From assembly GCF_036248275.1 (NCBI RefSeq), contig NZ_CP109181.1, forward strand, positions 1,922,001 through 1,986,000: DNA of 64,000 nucleotides, given 5' to 3'. The translations under genes were made by a program, and so were the position numbers. The first letter of the stretch is position 1. Every line of letters begins with the position of its first letter. Below the pieces are notes generated by a model. It made no database searches. It was not told the origin of the DNA and was given only the letters and a program-made list of their open reading frames with translations. This DNA comes from Streptomyces sp. NBC_01716 (GTDB taxonomy: Bacteria > Actinomycetota > Actinomycetes > Streptomycetales > Streptomycetaceae). Below are positions 44,881 to 52,642 of this stretch, in pieces.

Positions 44881-45237
44881 TCACATCTGCTGAGCCGATG
44901 TCAGGTCCGCGGTCTGCTGGTGGGACAGCAGGCAGGCGATGGCCTGGACCGTGTCGCTCATGTGCTCGCGGCGGCCGACGTGGCGGGCCGGCGCCCGCCA
45001 GTTCTTGAGATGCGCGATGCCGTGCTCGACCCGGATACGGCGTGAGGAATGCGCCTTGCGCCGACGCTCATGCATCTGCTCGTACCAGTCCGGGGCGTTC
45101 TTCTTGAACTTGCGGTGCGGTGGCGCCTCTACACGTCCCCCGGTCTGCGCGCGAGCCCCTGGTAGCCGGCATCGGCGAGGATCTCGACCGCAGGCCCACC
45201 GGCCAGGAGCCCCACCAGCCCCGGAGTCCGGGTCACG
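44881..45237 (-). pseudogene. IS5 family transposase C-terminal remnant
   Basis: The minus strand reads VTRTPGLVGLLAGGPAVEIL, then ADAGYQGLA, then after a frame change at about 45150 GGRVEAPPHRKFKKNAPDWY with HERRRKAHSSRRIRVEHGIA and HLKNWRAPARHVGRREHMSD, ending at a stop at 44881. This is the C-terminal half of an IS5-type DDE transposase, with the Glu in the RVEHGIAHLK region. The N-terminal half is absent, so it is inactive. It was cut off against a fragment of another gene. Confidence 0.8.
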
Positions 45238-45355
45238 GCCGAGCGGCACCCCGACCATGGAGGTCCCGGCGCCCGCGCCGAACGGCCACAGACCGCACAC
45301 CTGCACGGAGGTACCTCGCCACTCAGGTGCGGGATCGACGTAGCCGACCATGCCG
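45238..45355 (-). pseudogene. possible conjugative-element ATPase fragment
   Basis: A minus-strand frame reads GYVDPAPEWRGTSVQVCGLW and then PFGAGAGTSMVGVPLGR. The CGLWPF-x-x-G-x-G...GVPLG pattern resembles the large VirB4/SCO6880-like ATP-binding proteins of actinobacterial conjugative elements, upstream of their P-loop. Only about 38 residues remain, joined directly to the IS5 remnant. The family call is tentative. Confidence 0.4.
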
Positions 45356-45410
45356 CCCGCCGAGCCGGGCCAGCCAGGGGCAGTGGCGCGGGGTGGACGG
45401 GATTGCCTGG

Positions 45411-46106
45411 TCATGCGTGCCATCTGAAGGAACGCGGCATCAGCCTGCCCCGCCCCAGACGGGAGAGGGCGCGGTCGTGGACGCGGCTCAGGAGCAGCAG
45501 GGCGCAGGTGGCGCCGATCAGGGCGCAGAACATGTCCCACTGGGTGTCCCAAACGTCTCCCTGCGTGCCCAGGAAAGCGTCCGCGGCCTCGCCTCCGGTG
45601 ACCGCCGCGAACCATTCCAGCATCTCGAAGACGGCGCTGAAGGCGAGGCAGGCGCAGACGGTGAGCGGGGCGAGCCAGCGGCTGCCTCGCAACGGGGAGG
45701 TGCGGACGAGGAGTTCGCGTACCAGGATGGCCGGGACGAAGCCCTGCACGAGGTGGCCGAAGCGGTCGTAGGGGTTGCGGTCCCATCCGAGCCAGTCGCG
45801 CACCCAGTCCCCTGCGGGCACCTCCGCGTAGGTGTAGTGGCCGCCCACGATGAGGACCAGGGCGTGCGCCGCCAGCAGCCCGCACAGCAGACCGCTCAGC
45901 GGGAAGCGGTGGCGCAGCAGGATCGCCAGCGGCAGACCCGCCATCACCCACACCGTCTCCAGCACCCAGGTCGTCGGATCGGCCGCGCCGAACCTCGACA
46001 CGACGAGCGCCGCGGTCACCGCGACGGCGAGGGCGGCCGGCAGACGGCGCCGGGGCGACAGCCTCGCGTCCAGCGTCGGGGCGGGGGCGGGGTGAGTGGC
46101 GGTCAA
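45411..46106 (-). CDS. DUF2238 (YjdF-like) membrane protein
   Basis: This protein of about 231 residues has roughly six membrane helices and the DUF2238 signature DRNPYDRFGHLVQGFVPAIL plus GTQGDVWDTQWDMFCALIGA. The family is related to VanZ-like and YjdF membrane proteins of unknown function. TTG 46106 is favoured because GAGGAG sits five bases upstream; a start at 46166 would add a Pro/Arg-rich head. It is intact within an otherwise broken stretch, so it may be passenger cargo. Orientation is the same as hen1 and pnkp. Confidence 0.75.
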   Translation of the reverse strand: MTATHPAPAPTLDARLSPRRRLPAALAVAVTAALVVSRFGAADPTTWVLETVWVMAGLPLAILLRHRFPLSGLLCGLLAAHALVLIVGGHYTYAEVPAGDWVRDWLGWDRNPYDRFGHLVQGFVPAILVRELLVRTSPLRGSRWLAPLTVCACLAFSAVFEMLEWFAAVTGGEAADAFLGTQGDVWDTQWDMFCALIGATCALLLLSRVHDRALSRLGRGRLMPRSFRWHA

Positions 46107-46439
46107 GACTGCTCCTCGTATTCGGGGCGGGCCCTCACTATCGGGCCCGCCCGCGACCGCCCTCATGAGTACGTGTACTCAGACCACCACGTCGCACCAC
46201 CCGGTCGGGGTGAGTGAGGGCGGAAGGCAACCCGTGCGGGAGGCGGCGCGTCCTCTCCCACGACATCGGCGCGGGAGCGTTTCCGCCCGCGTTGGGAGGC
46301 CACGTACGAAAGGCGGCGCACACGATGCCGGACCCTTCCTTCTGGTTGGACGCGGCCGAGGGATTCGACGACTCGGACGAGGAGAGCAGCGTCCATGCAC
46401 TCGACCGCAAGTTGTTCCAGAGGAGCAGCCCAAGCGGGA

Positions 46440-46735
46440 GGGGCTGAACCACGCGATCTCTCCCCACCTGGCAAGGGAGATGACGGCTGCCGCAGCGGCG
46501 GTGGGCGCTACATTCCTCGACCCCGAACCGAACTTCAAGGGCAAGGCGATCTGTGGTGACCGCAAGTCGGTCCACGCGGTCACCACCGAGGGCAAGTCCG
46601 AGGCGGACAATCCTGGGATCCCTCCGTCCATGGAGCCGTTCCACCCGAAGATCAGTGGTGCCACGCTCTATACCGATGCGCTGGAGCGCGCGTCGTCGCT
46701 TCGCGCCCCGGGAGCGGGCCGCAGTCTGGTTCAGG
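46440..46735 (+). pseudogene. SGNH/GDSL lipase C-terminal fragment
   Basis: The frame reads AREMTAAAAAVGATFLDPEP, then NFKGKAICGD, then PFHPKISGATLYTDALERAS. The F-H-P-K-x-x-G-A-T-x-Y segment is the catalytic-His end of actinobacterial SGNH hydrolases. The N-terminal GDSL part is missing. An Asp/Glu-rich small frame (46325-46447) precedes it and is not clearly related. The fragment is joined to an IS30 remnant. Confidence 0.6.
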
Positions 46736-46749
46736 GCCGAGAGCGCTGC

Positions 46750-47125
46750 CACGGCAATCGCCGCCGTTGGGTACGCGCTACCGCGGCACCGAGCTGGTCC
46801 GCGACGCGCTGGTGGAGGCCGTGACGACCCTGCCGGCAGACCTCACACGGTCCGTCACCTGGGACCAGGGTAGCGAGATGGGACGGCATCACGAGTTCAC
46901 CATCGCCACGGACGTCCCTGTCTACTTCTGCGACCCGGCCAGTCCCTGGCAGCGCGGCTCGAACGAGAACACGAACGGCCGGCTCCGGCAGTACTTCCCC
47001 AAGGGCACCGACCTGTCCGTCCACCCCCGCGAGCATCTGAACGCCGTCGCCGCCGAACTGACCAGCAGGCCCCGCAAGACGCTCGGCTGGGAAACGCCGG
47101 CCGAGCGCCTGTCTACACTGCTCAA
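46750..47125 (+). pseudogene. IS30 family transposase C-terminal fragment
   Basis: The frame reads SVTWDQGSEMGRHHEFTIAT, then YFCDPASPWQRGSNENTNGR and LRQYFPKGTDLSVH, ending near TPAERLSTLLKAH. These are the second Asp region and the Glu motif of IS30 DDE transposases. The N-terminal helix-turn-helix and first Asp are missing, so it cannot transpose. Confidence 0.85.
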
Positions 47126-47187
47126 GGCCCACTGGAGCCGGTCGTCGGCTTTCCGTCGACACACGGCAGAACCGCGGCAGGGGAGCG

Positions 47188-47470
47188 GTGAAAGCACCCG
47201 CGGAGCTGATCGGCACTCGTGTCACATGCACGGCCTTCGACCACCAGGTCCGAATCAGCTTCACCGATCAGGCCCCGGACGGCCGCATCCGCGTCGATGG
47301 TGAGCACCGAAACCGAGGTCACCGGGCAAGGCACCCTCTCGCTCGGCTTCGATGACGGCTCTCGGCTCAGCGTGGAGCCAGACCCCGACTACGAGTCGTG
47401 GAACCTCACCGGCTCGGGAATCGACCCCATCCTGGTAGGTCCAGGCGGCGAAACCGACTGGCAACACTGA
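47188..47470 (+). pseudogene. DUF6188-like gene with frameshift
   Basis: From GTG 47188 the frame reads AELIGTRVTCTAFDHQVRIS with FTDQAPDGRIRVDG, then needs one frame change near 47300 to continue as TGQGTLSLGFDDGSRLSVEP with DPDYESWNLTGSG to a stop at 47470. The two halves resemble the small DUF6188-type proteins of Streptomyces (function unknown). A single frameshift suggests recent inactivation or a sequencing slip. Confidence 0.5.
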
Positions 47471-47705
47471 TCACCGCCGCAACCGACACCGATGCGGCCC
47501 TCAACCTGTGTTGCGACGACCGCTGGAATCCAGCAGCGGCCCGACATGATCTGTAGCTCGGTCAACTCGACCCACGCCGCCCAGTCTGGTTGAGGCGCAC
47601 TGCCCGCGTCGCGCAGCGCGGCCTCGTTCCCAGAGCCCCTCGCGGAGCCGAGGCCACCTGATCCAGGAGGCTCTACTGGCCGTGAAATAGAGAGGCCCAA
47701 CCGGT
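47471..47705. other. right island edge, no gene seen
   Basis: No convincing gene is present. A CAACCG/CGGTTG inverted repeat (47699-47718) overlaps the new hen1 stop and may act as its terminator. A minus-strand open frame through ALRDAGSAPQPDWAAWVELT is not recognised. Confidence 0.35.
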
Positions 47706-49223
47706 TCAGATCGGTTGGAGCTTCTTCACGCCGCTGGATACGTATGTACGCTTTTGAGATTGATCACCGAGAGTAAAAACAGCCAAAGACTGTCCCGATT
47801 CATTTGTCGGGGGCCCCACCTCGGGGTCTTCCGGTCCCACCGGTACGTAACGCACCGCGTACCCGTGGCGCGACGCCACCGTGTCCGCCCAGGCGCGGAA
47901 CTCCTCGCGCGTCCACTCGAAGCGGTGGTCCCGGTGGCGGGTGTGCCCGGCGGGCAGGGTCTCCCAGCGGACGTTGTACTCGACGTTCGGCGTGGTCACG
48001 ACGACGGTCGCGGGCCGGGCCGTACCGAACACCGCGTACTCCAGCGCGGGCAGCCTCGGCAGGTCCACGTGCTCGATCACCTCGCTGAGCACGGCGGCGT
48101 CGTAACCCTTGAGCCGCTTGTCCGTGTACGTGAGCGAGCCCTGCATCAGCGTGACGCGCTCGGCCTGGCGCTCGCTCATCCGCTCCACCTTGAGCCGGCG
48201 GGCGGCGACGGTGAGCGCGCGTACGGACACGTCGACGCCCACCACCTTGGTGAAGAGCGTGTCCTTCAACAGCGCGTGTACGAGCTGCCCCTGGCCGCAG
48301 CCGAGGTCGAGGACGCTGCCGGCGCCCGATTCGCGCAGGGCGGTGAGGATCGCGTCGCGGCGCTGCACGGCGAGCGAGACGGTCTTCTCGGTCTCCTCGT
48401 CCGGGGCCGGGTCCTCGACGGCGTTGTCGATCGCCTCGACGGTGAGGTCGTCGGCCTCGGCGAGGCGGACGAGTTCGAGCCGTTCGTTGGCCTCCCTGGT
48501 CAGACCCCAACGGCGGGACAGATAGCGGCTGGTGATGAGCTGCCGCTCCGGGTGATCGGCCAGCCAGCCGTCACCGGCCCGCAGCAGTTTGTCGACCTCG
48601 TCGGGGGCGACCCAGTAGTGCTTGGCGTCATCGAGCACGGGCAGGAGCACGTACAACTGCCGCAGGGCGTCGGCGAGTCGCAGCTCCCCCTCCAGTACGA
48701 GCTGTACGTAGCGCGAGTCACCCCAGGCGGGAAACGTCTCGTCCAACGCCACGGGCTTCACGTCGACCGTGGTCCACCCCAGCGGCCCGAAGAGACTGCC
48801 GACCAGCTCGGCACCGCCCCGCGCGGGCACGGCGGGCACCTCGATCCGCAGGGGCAGGGGCTCGGCGGCGCGCTCGGGCAGCGCTTTGCACACGCCGCGC
48901 AGGGCGCTCTTGAAGACGGTGCTCAGCGCGACGGCGAGCAGCGAAGACGCGGCGTACGGACGGTCGTTGACGTACTGCGCGAGAGCCGCGTCGGGCGCAC
49001 CCCCGCGCCCCTTGCCCTTGCCCCGCCGGACGAGAGCCACCGGATCGACCTCCAGCAGCAACGCGGCCGTACACCGCTCGACGGACGCCTCGGGATAGAG
49101 GACATGCGCGATGCCGTGCGAGGTCGAGAACGTCTGCGCCTTGCCGGGATGCTTGTGCAGCAAAAACCCCAGGTCGGTGGCGGGACGTTCCGGGCTACCG
49201 GTAGTACTGATCGTTAGGAACAC
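47706..49223 (-). CDS. hen1: 3'-terminal RNA ribose 2'-O-methyltransferase Hen1 with replaced C-terminus
   Basis: This 505-residue protein has the N-terminal Hen1 ligase-activating domain (about 1-260; TATDLGFLLHKHPGKAQ-like start) and a C-terminal SAM methyltransferase with VLDLGCGQGQLVHALL, the metal-site motif LSEVIEHVDL and HRDHRFEWTREEFRAWA. It marks the repaired RNA 3' end with a 2'-O-methyl group before Pnkp seals it. Homology runs to PEVGPPT, after which 32 foreign residues (NESGQSLAVFTLGD to KKLQPI) replace the native end now stranded at 31075-31143. The methyltransferase core is intact, so activity may survive. The start is GTG 49223 with a nearby CATACT, suggesting a leaderless or short-leader transcript. 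Confidence 0.93.
   Translation of the reverse strand: MFLTISTTGSPERPATDLGFLLHKHPGKAQTFSTSHGIAHVLYPEASVERCTAALLLEVDPVALVRRGKGKGRGGAPDAALAQYVNDRPYAASSLLAVALSTVFKSALRGVCKALPERAAEPLPLRIEVPAVPARGGAELVGSLFGPLGWTTVDVKPVALDETFPAWGDSRYVQLVLEGELRLADALRQLYVLLPVLDDAKHYWVAPDEVDKLLRAGDGWLADHPERQLITSRYLSRRWGLTREANERLELVRLAEADDLTVEAIDNAVEDPAPDEETEKTVSLAVQRRDAILTALRESGAGSVLDLGCGQGQLVHALLKDTLFTKVVGVDVSVRALTVAARRLKVERMSERQAERVTLMQGSLTYTDKRLKGYDAAVLSEVIEHVDLPRLPALEYAVFGTARPATVVVTTPNVEYNVRWETLPAGHTRHRDHRFEWTREEFRAWADTVASRHGYAVRYVPVGPEDPEVGPPTNESGQSLAVFTLGDQSQKRTYVSSGVKKLQPI
47805..47816 (+). repeat. island junction repeat, right copy
   Basis: TGTCGGGGGCCC corresponds to TGTGGGCGGCCC at 31132-31143 (10 of 12 identical, same orientation). 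It encodes Gly-Pro-Pro-Thr at the point where Hen1 homology ends. The codon differences mean the two copies are not a simple perfect target duplication. Confidence 0.6.
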
Positions 49224-49615
49224 CCGACCGAGTATGTGTGTGAACGGGCGGGTGCCGGTAGCGATTTACCGCGGGCGTCGTCGCGCTCGGACTGGTACGG
49301 ATTGGTCGATGATTGCCATCGATTTGCAGGCAAGGCAGCCCCACCCGCCTCCCAGGCGCAGAGGCAGGTGGGACACCGGCCCCCACCACCGCCTGGACCC
49401 TGCGGTGTCCGCGCGAAGCGCGACACTCCGCCCGAGGACCCCACCCGAGCCAAGACCAAGCGGTCAACGGCCGTCCCGCTACGCAACCCGAGCCGGCCCC
49501 ACCAGGCAGGCCCCACCACCACCAAGGCCGGCCTCCCGATCCTGCCGAGCGAAACAGGCCCCCTTCGCGACCAGCTTCACAAACCCTCCAGCCAATCCGG
49601 TACCGGATCGGACGG
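49224..49615. other. hen1 upstream region with strong hairpin
   Basis: No gene is present. The most notable element is a GC-rich hairpin at 49405-49427 (GTGTCCGCGC-GAA-GCGCGACAC), which could terminate a transcript from either side. The region then runs C/A-rich up to the end of the methyltransferase gene at 49616. The hen1 promoter must lie in the first 100 bases. Confidence 0.5.
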
Positions 49616-50545
49616 TCAGCGGTCGTCCCTCTCCGCCCCCAGCCACGCCGCCACCCCCGCGATCTGGGCCGGGCCCACGCGGCAGCAGCCGCCCAGGAGG
49701 CGGGCTCCGGCCGCCTGCCAGGCTCGGAGCCGGGTGGCCGGGAGGGGGCCCTCCCCCCTCCCCTCCCCCACCCACCCCTTCGTCGTCGCGTTCCACGTCT
49801 CCCCGCTGTTTGGGTAGACCACCACCGGCTTGGCCGTCGTCGAGGCCGCCAGGGGGACCGCCTCGTCCGCGTCCGGCGGGGTGCAGCAGTTCACGCCCGT
49901 CGCGATCACCTCGGGCTCGGACGCCGCCAGGGCGAAGGCCTCCATCAGGGGCTGGCCCGCGCGGGTGCGGGTGCCCTTGATCGTGTAGGAGAGCCAGACC
50001 GGGACTCCGCAGCCCTTCGCCGCCCGCAGCATCGCCTCCGCCTCGTCGGTGTCCGGGACCGTTTCCAGGGCGAGGACGTCCGGGGCCGCCGCGGCCAGTG
50101 TTTCGATCCTTGGGCGGTGGAAGCGTTCCAACTCCCGGACCGACAGCCCGTACCGGCCCCGGTACTCACCGCCGTCCGCGAGCATCGCCCCGTACGGGCC
50201 GACCGAGGCGGCCACCCAGATCTCCCGTGCCACCTCCGCTCCCGCCCGCCGGGCCAGCGTCACGCTGTCGGTCAGCAGCCGGGACGCCTGCTCCCGGTCG
50301 ATGCCCCGGCGGGCGAAGCCCTCGTACGTCGCCTGGTAGCTGCCGGTGATCAGCACCTGGGCGCCGGCCCGGACGTACGCCGCGTGCGCCGCCTCGATCT
50401 GGTGCGGGCCGTCGGCCAGGAGCCGCGCCGACCACAGGTCGCCGGAGAGATCGCAGCCCTGCGCCCGGAGTTGGTCGGAGAGACCGCCGTCGAGGACAAG
50501 GCTGCCCTCGGCCAGCGCGGCGGCGAGTGTGCGGGCGGGCTTCAT
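49616..50545 (-). CDS. mmuM: homocysteine S-methyltransferase
   Basis: This 309-residue zinc methyltransferase makes methionine from homocysteine with S-methylmethionine or S-adenosylmethionine as donor. Motifs are LVLDGGLSDQLRAQGCDL at the start, GSYQATYEGFARRG, and the zinc ligands in GVNCCTPPD and LLGGCCRVGP. ATG 50545 was chosen because GGGAGG lies five bases upstream; the GTG six bases earlier would overlap that site. It sits 34 bases after the LLM oxidoreductase gene end on the same strand, so the two may be cotranscribed. Confidence 0.9.
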   Translation of the reverse strand: MKPARTLAAALAEGSLVLDGGLSDQLRAQGCDLSGDLWSARLLADGPHQIEAAHAAYVRAGAQVLITGSYQATYEGFARRGIDREQASRLLTDSVTLARRAGAEVAREIWVAASVGPYGAMLADGGEYRGRYGLSVRELERFHRPRIETLAAAAPDVLALETVPDTDEAEAMLRAAKGCGVPVWLSYTIKGTRTRAGQPLMEAFALAASEPEVIATGVNCCTPPDADEAVPLAASTTAKPVVVYPNSGETWNATTKGWVGEGRGEGPLPATRLRAWQAAGARLLGGCCRVGPAQIAGVAAWLGAERDDR

Positions 50546-50578
50546 GGACACCTCCCTGTCCTCGATCGGCGGACAGGC

Positions 50579-51505
50579 TCACTCAGCCAGCTGGGACTGG
50601 ACCTGGGTGGAGAGCAGTTCCAGGTGGTCGAGGTCGTCCAGATCCAGCATCTGGCAGTAGATACGGGACGCGCCGGTCGCCCCGTACCGGCCGATCTTGT
50701 CGACGACCTCGGCGGGCGAGCCCGCGAGTCCGTTCGCCTTCAGTTCCTCCACCTCCCGTCCGATGGACGCGGCCCGGCGGGCCACCTCCGCGTCCGTCCT
50801 GCCCACGCACGCGACCAGCGCGGTCGAATAGACCAGGTCGTCGGCCTTCCGTCCGGCCTTCTCCGCCGCCTCCCGCACGCGGCCGAACTGCGTCTCGCTG
50901 TCACCGATCGAGGCGAACGGGATGTTGAACTCGTCCGCGTACCGCGCGGCGAGGCGCGGCGTGCGCGTCGCGCCGTGTCCGCCGATCAGCATCGGAATCT
51001 TGGACTGGGCCGGCTTGGGCAGCGCGGGTGAGTCGGCCAGCTGGTAGTAGGACCCGTCGTACGAGAACTTCTCACCGGGCGGTGTGCTCCACAGCCCCGT
51101 GACAATGGCCAGTTGCTCCTCAAGGCGGGCGAACTTCTCCGCGGGGAACGGAATGCCGTACGCCTTGTGCTCTTCCTCGAACCAGCCCGCGCCCAGGCCC
51201 AGTTCGATCCGGCCGCCCGACATCTGGTCGACCTGGGCGACCTGGATGGCGAGCACGCCCGGCAGCCGGAAGGTGCCTGCCGTCATGAGGGTGCCGAGCC
51301 TGATCCGCTTGGTCTCACGCGCGAGACCGGCAAGTGTGATCCAGGCGTCCGTGGGGCCGGGAAGACCGTCGGCCGCGCCCATACGCAAATAGTGGTCGGA
51401 GCGGAAAAAGGCGTCGAAGCCAAGGTCTTCCGTCGCCTTGGCGACGGTCAGCAGCGTCTCGTAGCTGGCCCCTTGCTGGGGCTCGGTGAAGATTCGAAGA
51501 TCCAT
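50579..51505 (-). CDS. LLM class F420-dependent oxidoreductase
   Basis: This 308-residue protein has the luciferase-like TIM-barrel fold: DLGFDAFFRSDHYLRMG near residue 30, then LARETKRIRLGTLMTAGTFR, QVDQMSGGRIELGLGAGWFE and EEHKAYGIPFP. The full set is typical of F420-binding members in actinobacteria. It oxidises or reduces an unknown small molecule with F420. The ATG at 51505 follows AGGATGG and gives the family N-terminus MDLRIFTEP. It lies upstream of mmuM on the same strand. Confidence 0.9.
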   Translation of the reverse strand: MDLRIFTEPQQGASYETLLTVAKATEDLGFDAFFRSDHYLRMGAADGLPGPTDAWITLAGLARETKRIRLGTLMTAGTFRLPGVLAIQVAQVDQMSGGRIELGLGAGWFEEEHKAYGIPFPAEKFARLEEQLAIVTGLWSTPPGEKFSYDGSYYQLADSPALPKPAQSKIPMLIGGHGATRTPRLAARYADEFNIPFASIGDSETQFGRVREAAEKAGRKADDLVYSTALVACVGRTDAEVARRAASIGREVEELKANGLAGSPAEVVDKIGRYGATGASRIYCQMLDLDDLDHLELLSTQVQSQLAE

Positions 51506-51563
51506 GCATCCATCCTGCACCTTCGAACCCCGGTCGGCGGCGCCTCCTCGCCGGGGCGATTCC

Positions 51564-52049
51564 TCATCCCATCTCCTTCTCCTTCTCCACGTCCCGCTCG
51601 CGGATCTCGTCCCGCGCCGTGAGCTGTCGCAGCATTCCGTGCACCCTGTCGTTCGATTCGTCGGCCGCGTCGATCGCCTCGATGCACTGCCAGTACAGCC
51701 CCTCCTCGTCCGTCCCGCAGGCCACCGAGACCAGCGCGATCCCCGCCTCGCCGAGGAGCATGCCCAGCCCCGTCAGCGCACTGCGCGCGTCGGTCACCGT
51801 TGTCAGCCGCGCCGCCCGTATCCCCCCGGCCCGCAGCGAGGGGTGCTCGGGCAACGCGCCGCCCCGCGCTCCTGTCTCAGCGAGGTCCCGTGCTTCCGTC
51901 CGCAGCTCCTTCGGTCCGTACAGAGCCAGTTGATCTCCTATCGCCTGGGCGAGAGCCTGCGCCTGCCAGGCTTCCGCCACGACGTCCAACGCCGCACCGC
52001 TCCGGGCCAAGGCAACCCGGCCGGCCGCGATGAGCCTCTCCGCGTCCAT
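51564..52049 (-). CDS. small helical protein, DUF6099-like
   Basis: This 161-residue protein is rich in Ala and predicted helical: MDAERLIAAGRVALARSG, a VVAEAWQAQALAQAIGDQLA helix and a long C-terminal charged helix (TARDEIRERDVEKEKE). It looks like the Streptomyces-restricted DUF6099 group, whose function is unknown. There is no signal peptide and no membrane segment. The start at 52049 was chosen because the frame before it is Arg-rich and lacks homology. It lies between the LLM oxidoreductase and the MazG-like gene on the same strand. Confidence 0.6.
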   Translation of the reverse strand: MDAERLIAAGRVALARSGAALDVVAEAWQAQALAQAIGDQLALYGPKELRTEARDLAETGARGGALPEHPSLRAGGIRAARLTTVTDARSALTGLGMLLGEAGIALVSVACGTDEEGLYWQCIEAIDAADESNDRVHGMLRQLTARDEIRERDVEKEKEMG

Positions 52050-52192
52050 TCGCCATCCCCGTCTGTCGAACACCCTGCCCATCTACTCATTACCCAGCGT
52101 GAGCTATCGGCAACAGAAAGACCAGAGGAATTCGGAAATCTGTGGACAGGAAGCCAGTTGTGGATAACTCGGCCACTCCATAGAGTGACGAA

Positions 52193-52570
52193 TCAGTCGG
52201 AGACAGGCCCGGAGGCAGATCCGGACCCGGCTGCAGACCCGGACCCCGACGCGGGCGGGAAGCGCAGCTCGTTCCGGTCGATCTTCTCGGCGAGCGCGCT
52301 GAGCGCGTCGACCCCCAACACGTCGCAGAACTGGAGCAGATACGCCAGCACATCCGCGACCTCGTCCCGCACGCGGTGCGCCGCCCCGGGGTCCTCCATC
52401 ACCCGCGCCGACTGCTCGGGGGTCAACCACTGGAAGATCTCCAGCAGTTCGGAGGCTTCGACGCTCAGCGCCGCCGCCAGGTTCTTCGGCGTGTGGTACG
52501 GCTCCCACTCGCGCGCCGCCGCGAACTCCACGAGTCTGCGCTGCAATCCCTGCACATCCAGTTCCGTCAC
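52193..52570 (-). CDS. MazG-like nucleotide pyrophosphohydrolase
   Basis: This 125-residue all-alpha NTP pyrophosphatase has the metal-binding helices EASELLEIFQWL (E-x-x-E) and DEVADVLAYLLQFCDVLG (E-x-x-D), preceded by TPKNLAAALSVEASEL. Such enzymes hydrolyse non-canonical or excess (d)NTPs to monophosphates. The GTG at 52570 gives the normal N-terminus (TELDVQGLQRRLVEFA). The C-terminus carries a Ser/Gly/Ala repeat tail (ASGSGSAAGSGSASG) absent from most relatives. Confidence 0.87.
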   Translation of the reverse strand: MTELDVQGLQRRLVEFAAAREWEPYHTPKNLAAALSVEASELLEIFQWLTPEQSARVMEDPGAAHRVRDEVADVLAYLLQFCDVLGVDALSALAEKIDRNELRFPPASGSGSAAGSGSASGPVSD

Positions 52571-52642
52571 GGACCCAGATCTATCAGTTCCGCGCGGGCG
52601 GAAGGACACGCGGAAGCACAGGCGGACGGACCGGGGTTCTCG

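Larger units (their letters stand above)
31144..47804. mobile_element. 16.66-kb genomic island inserted in hen1
   Basis: The boundaries are set by the two halves of hen1: the native last codons end at 31143 and the main hen1 body ends at 47805. Inside are transposase debris at both ends (ISAs1, IS5, IS5, IS30), a possible conjugative-ATPase fragment, a lipase fragment, a broken DUF6188 gene, a DUF2238 gene and an 11.5-kb mannoside-use locus. No integrase, relaxase or replication gene was found, so the element is probably no longer self-mobile. Codon choice in the 33-44.5 kb cargo looks less extreme in third-position G/C than the flanks, suggesting a different actinobacterial donor. The mechanism of entry is inferred. 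Confidence 0.8.

Noticed and set aside
31144..47804. Site-specific integrase or phage origin of the island
   Set aside because: No tyrosine or serine integrase, excisionase, phage structural or replication gene could be found inside the boundaries.
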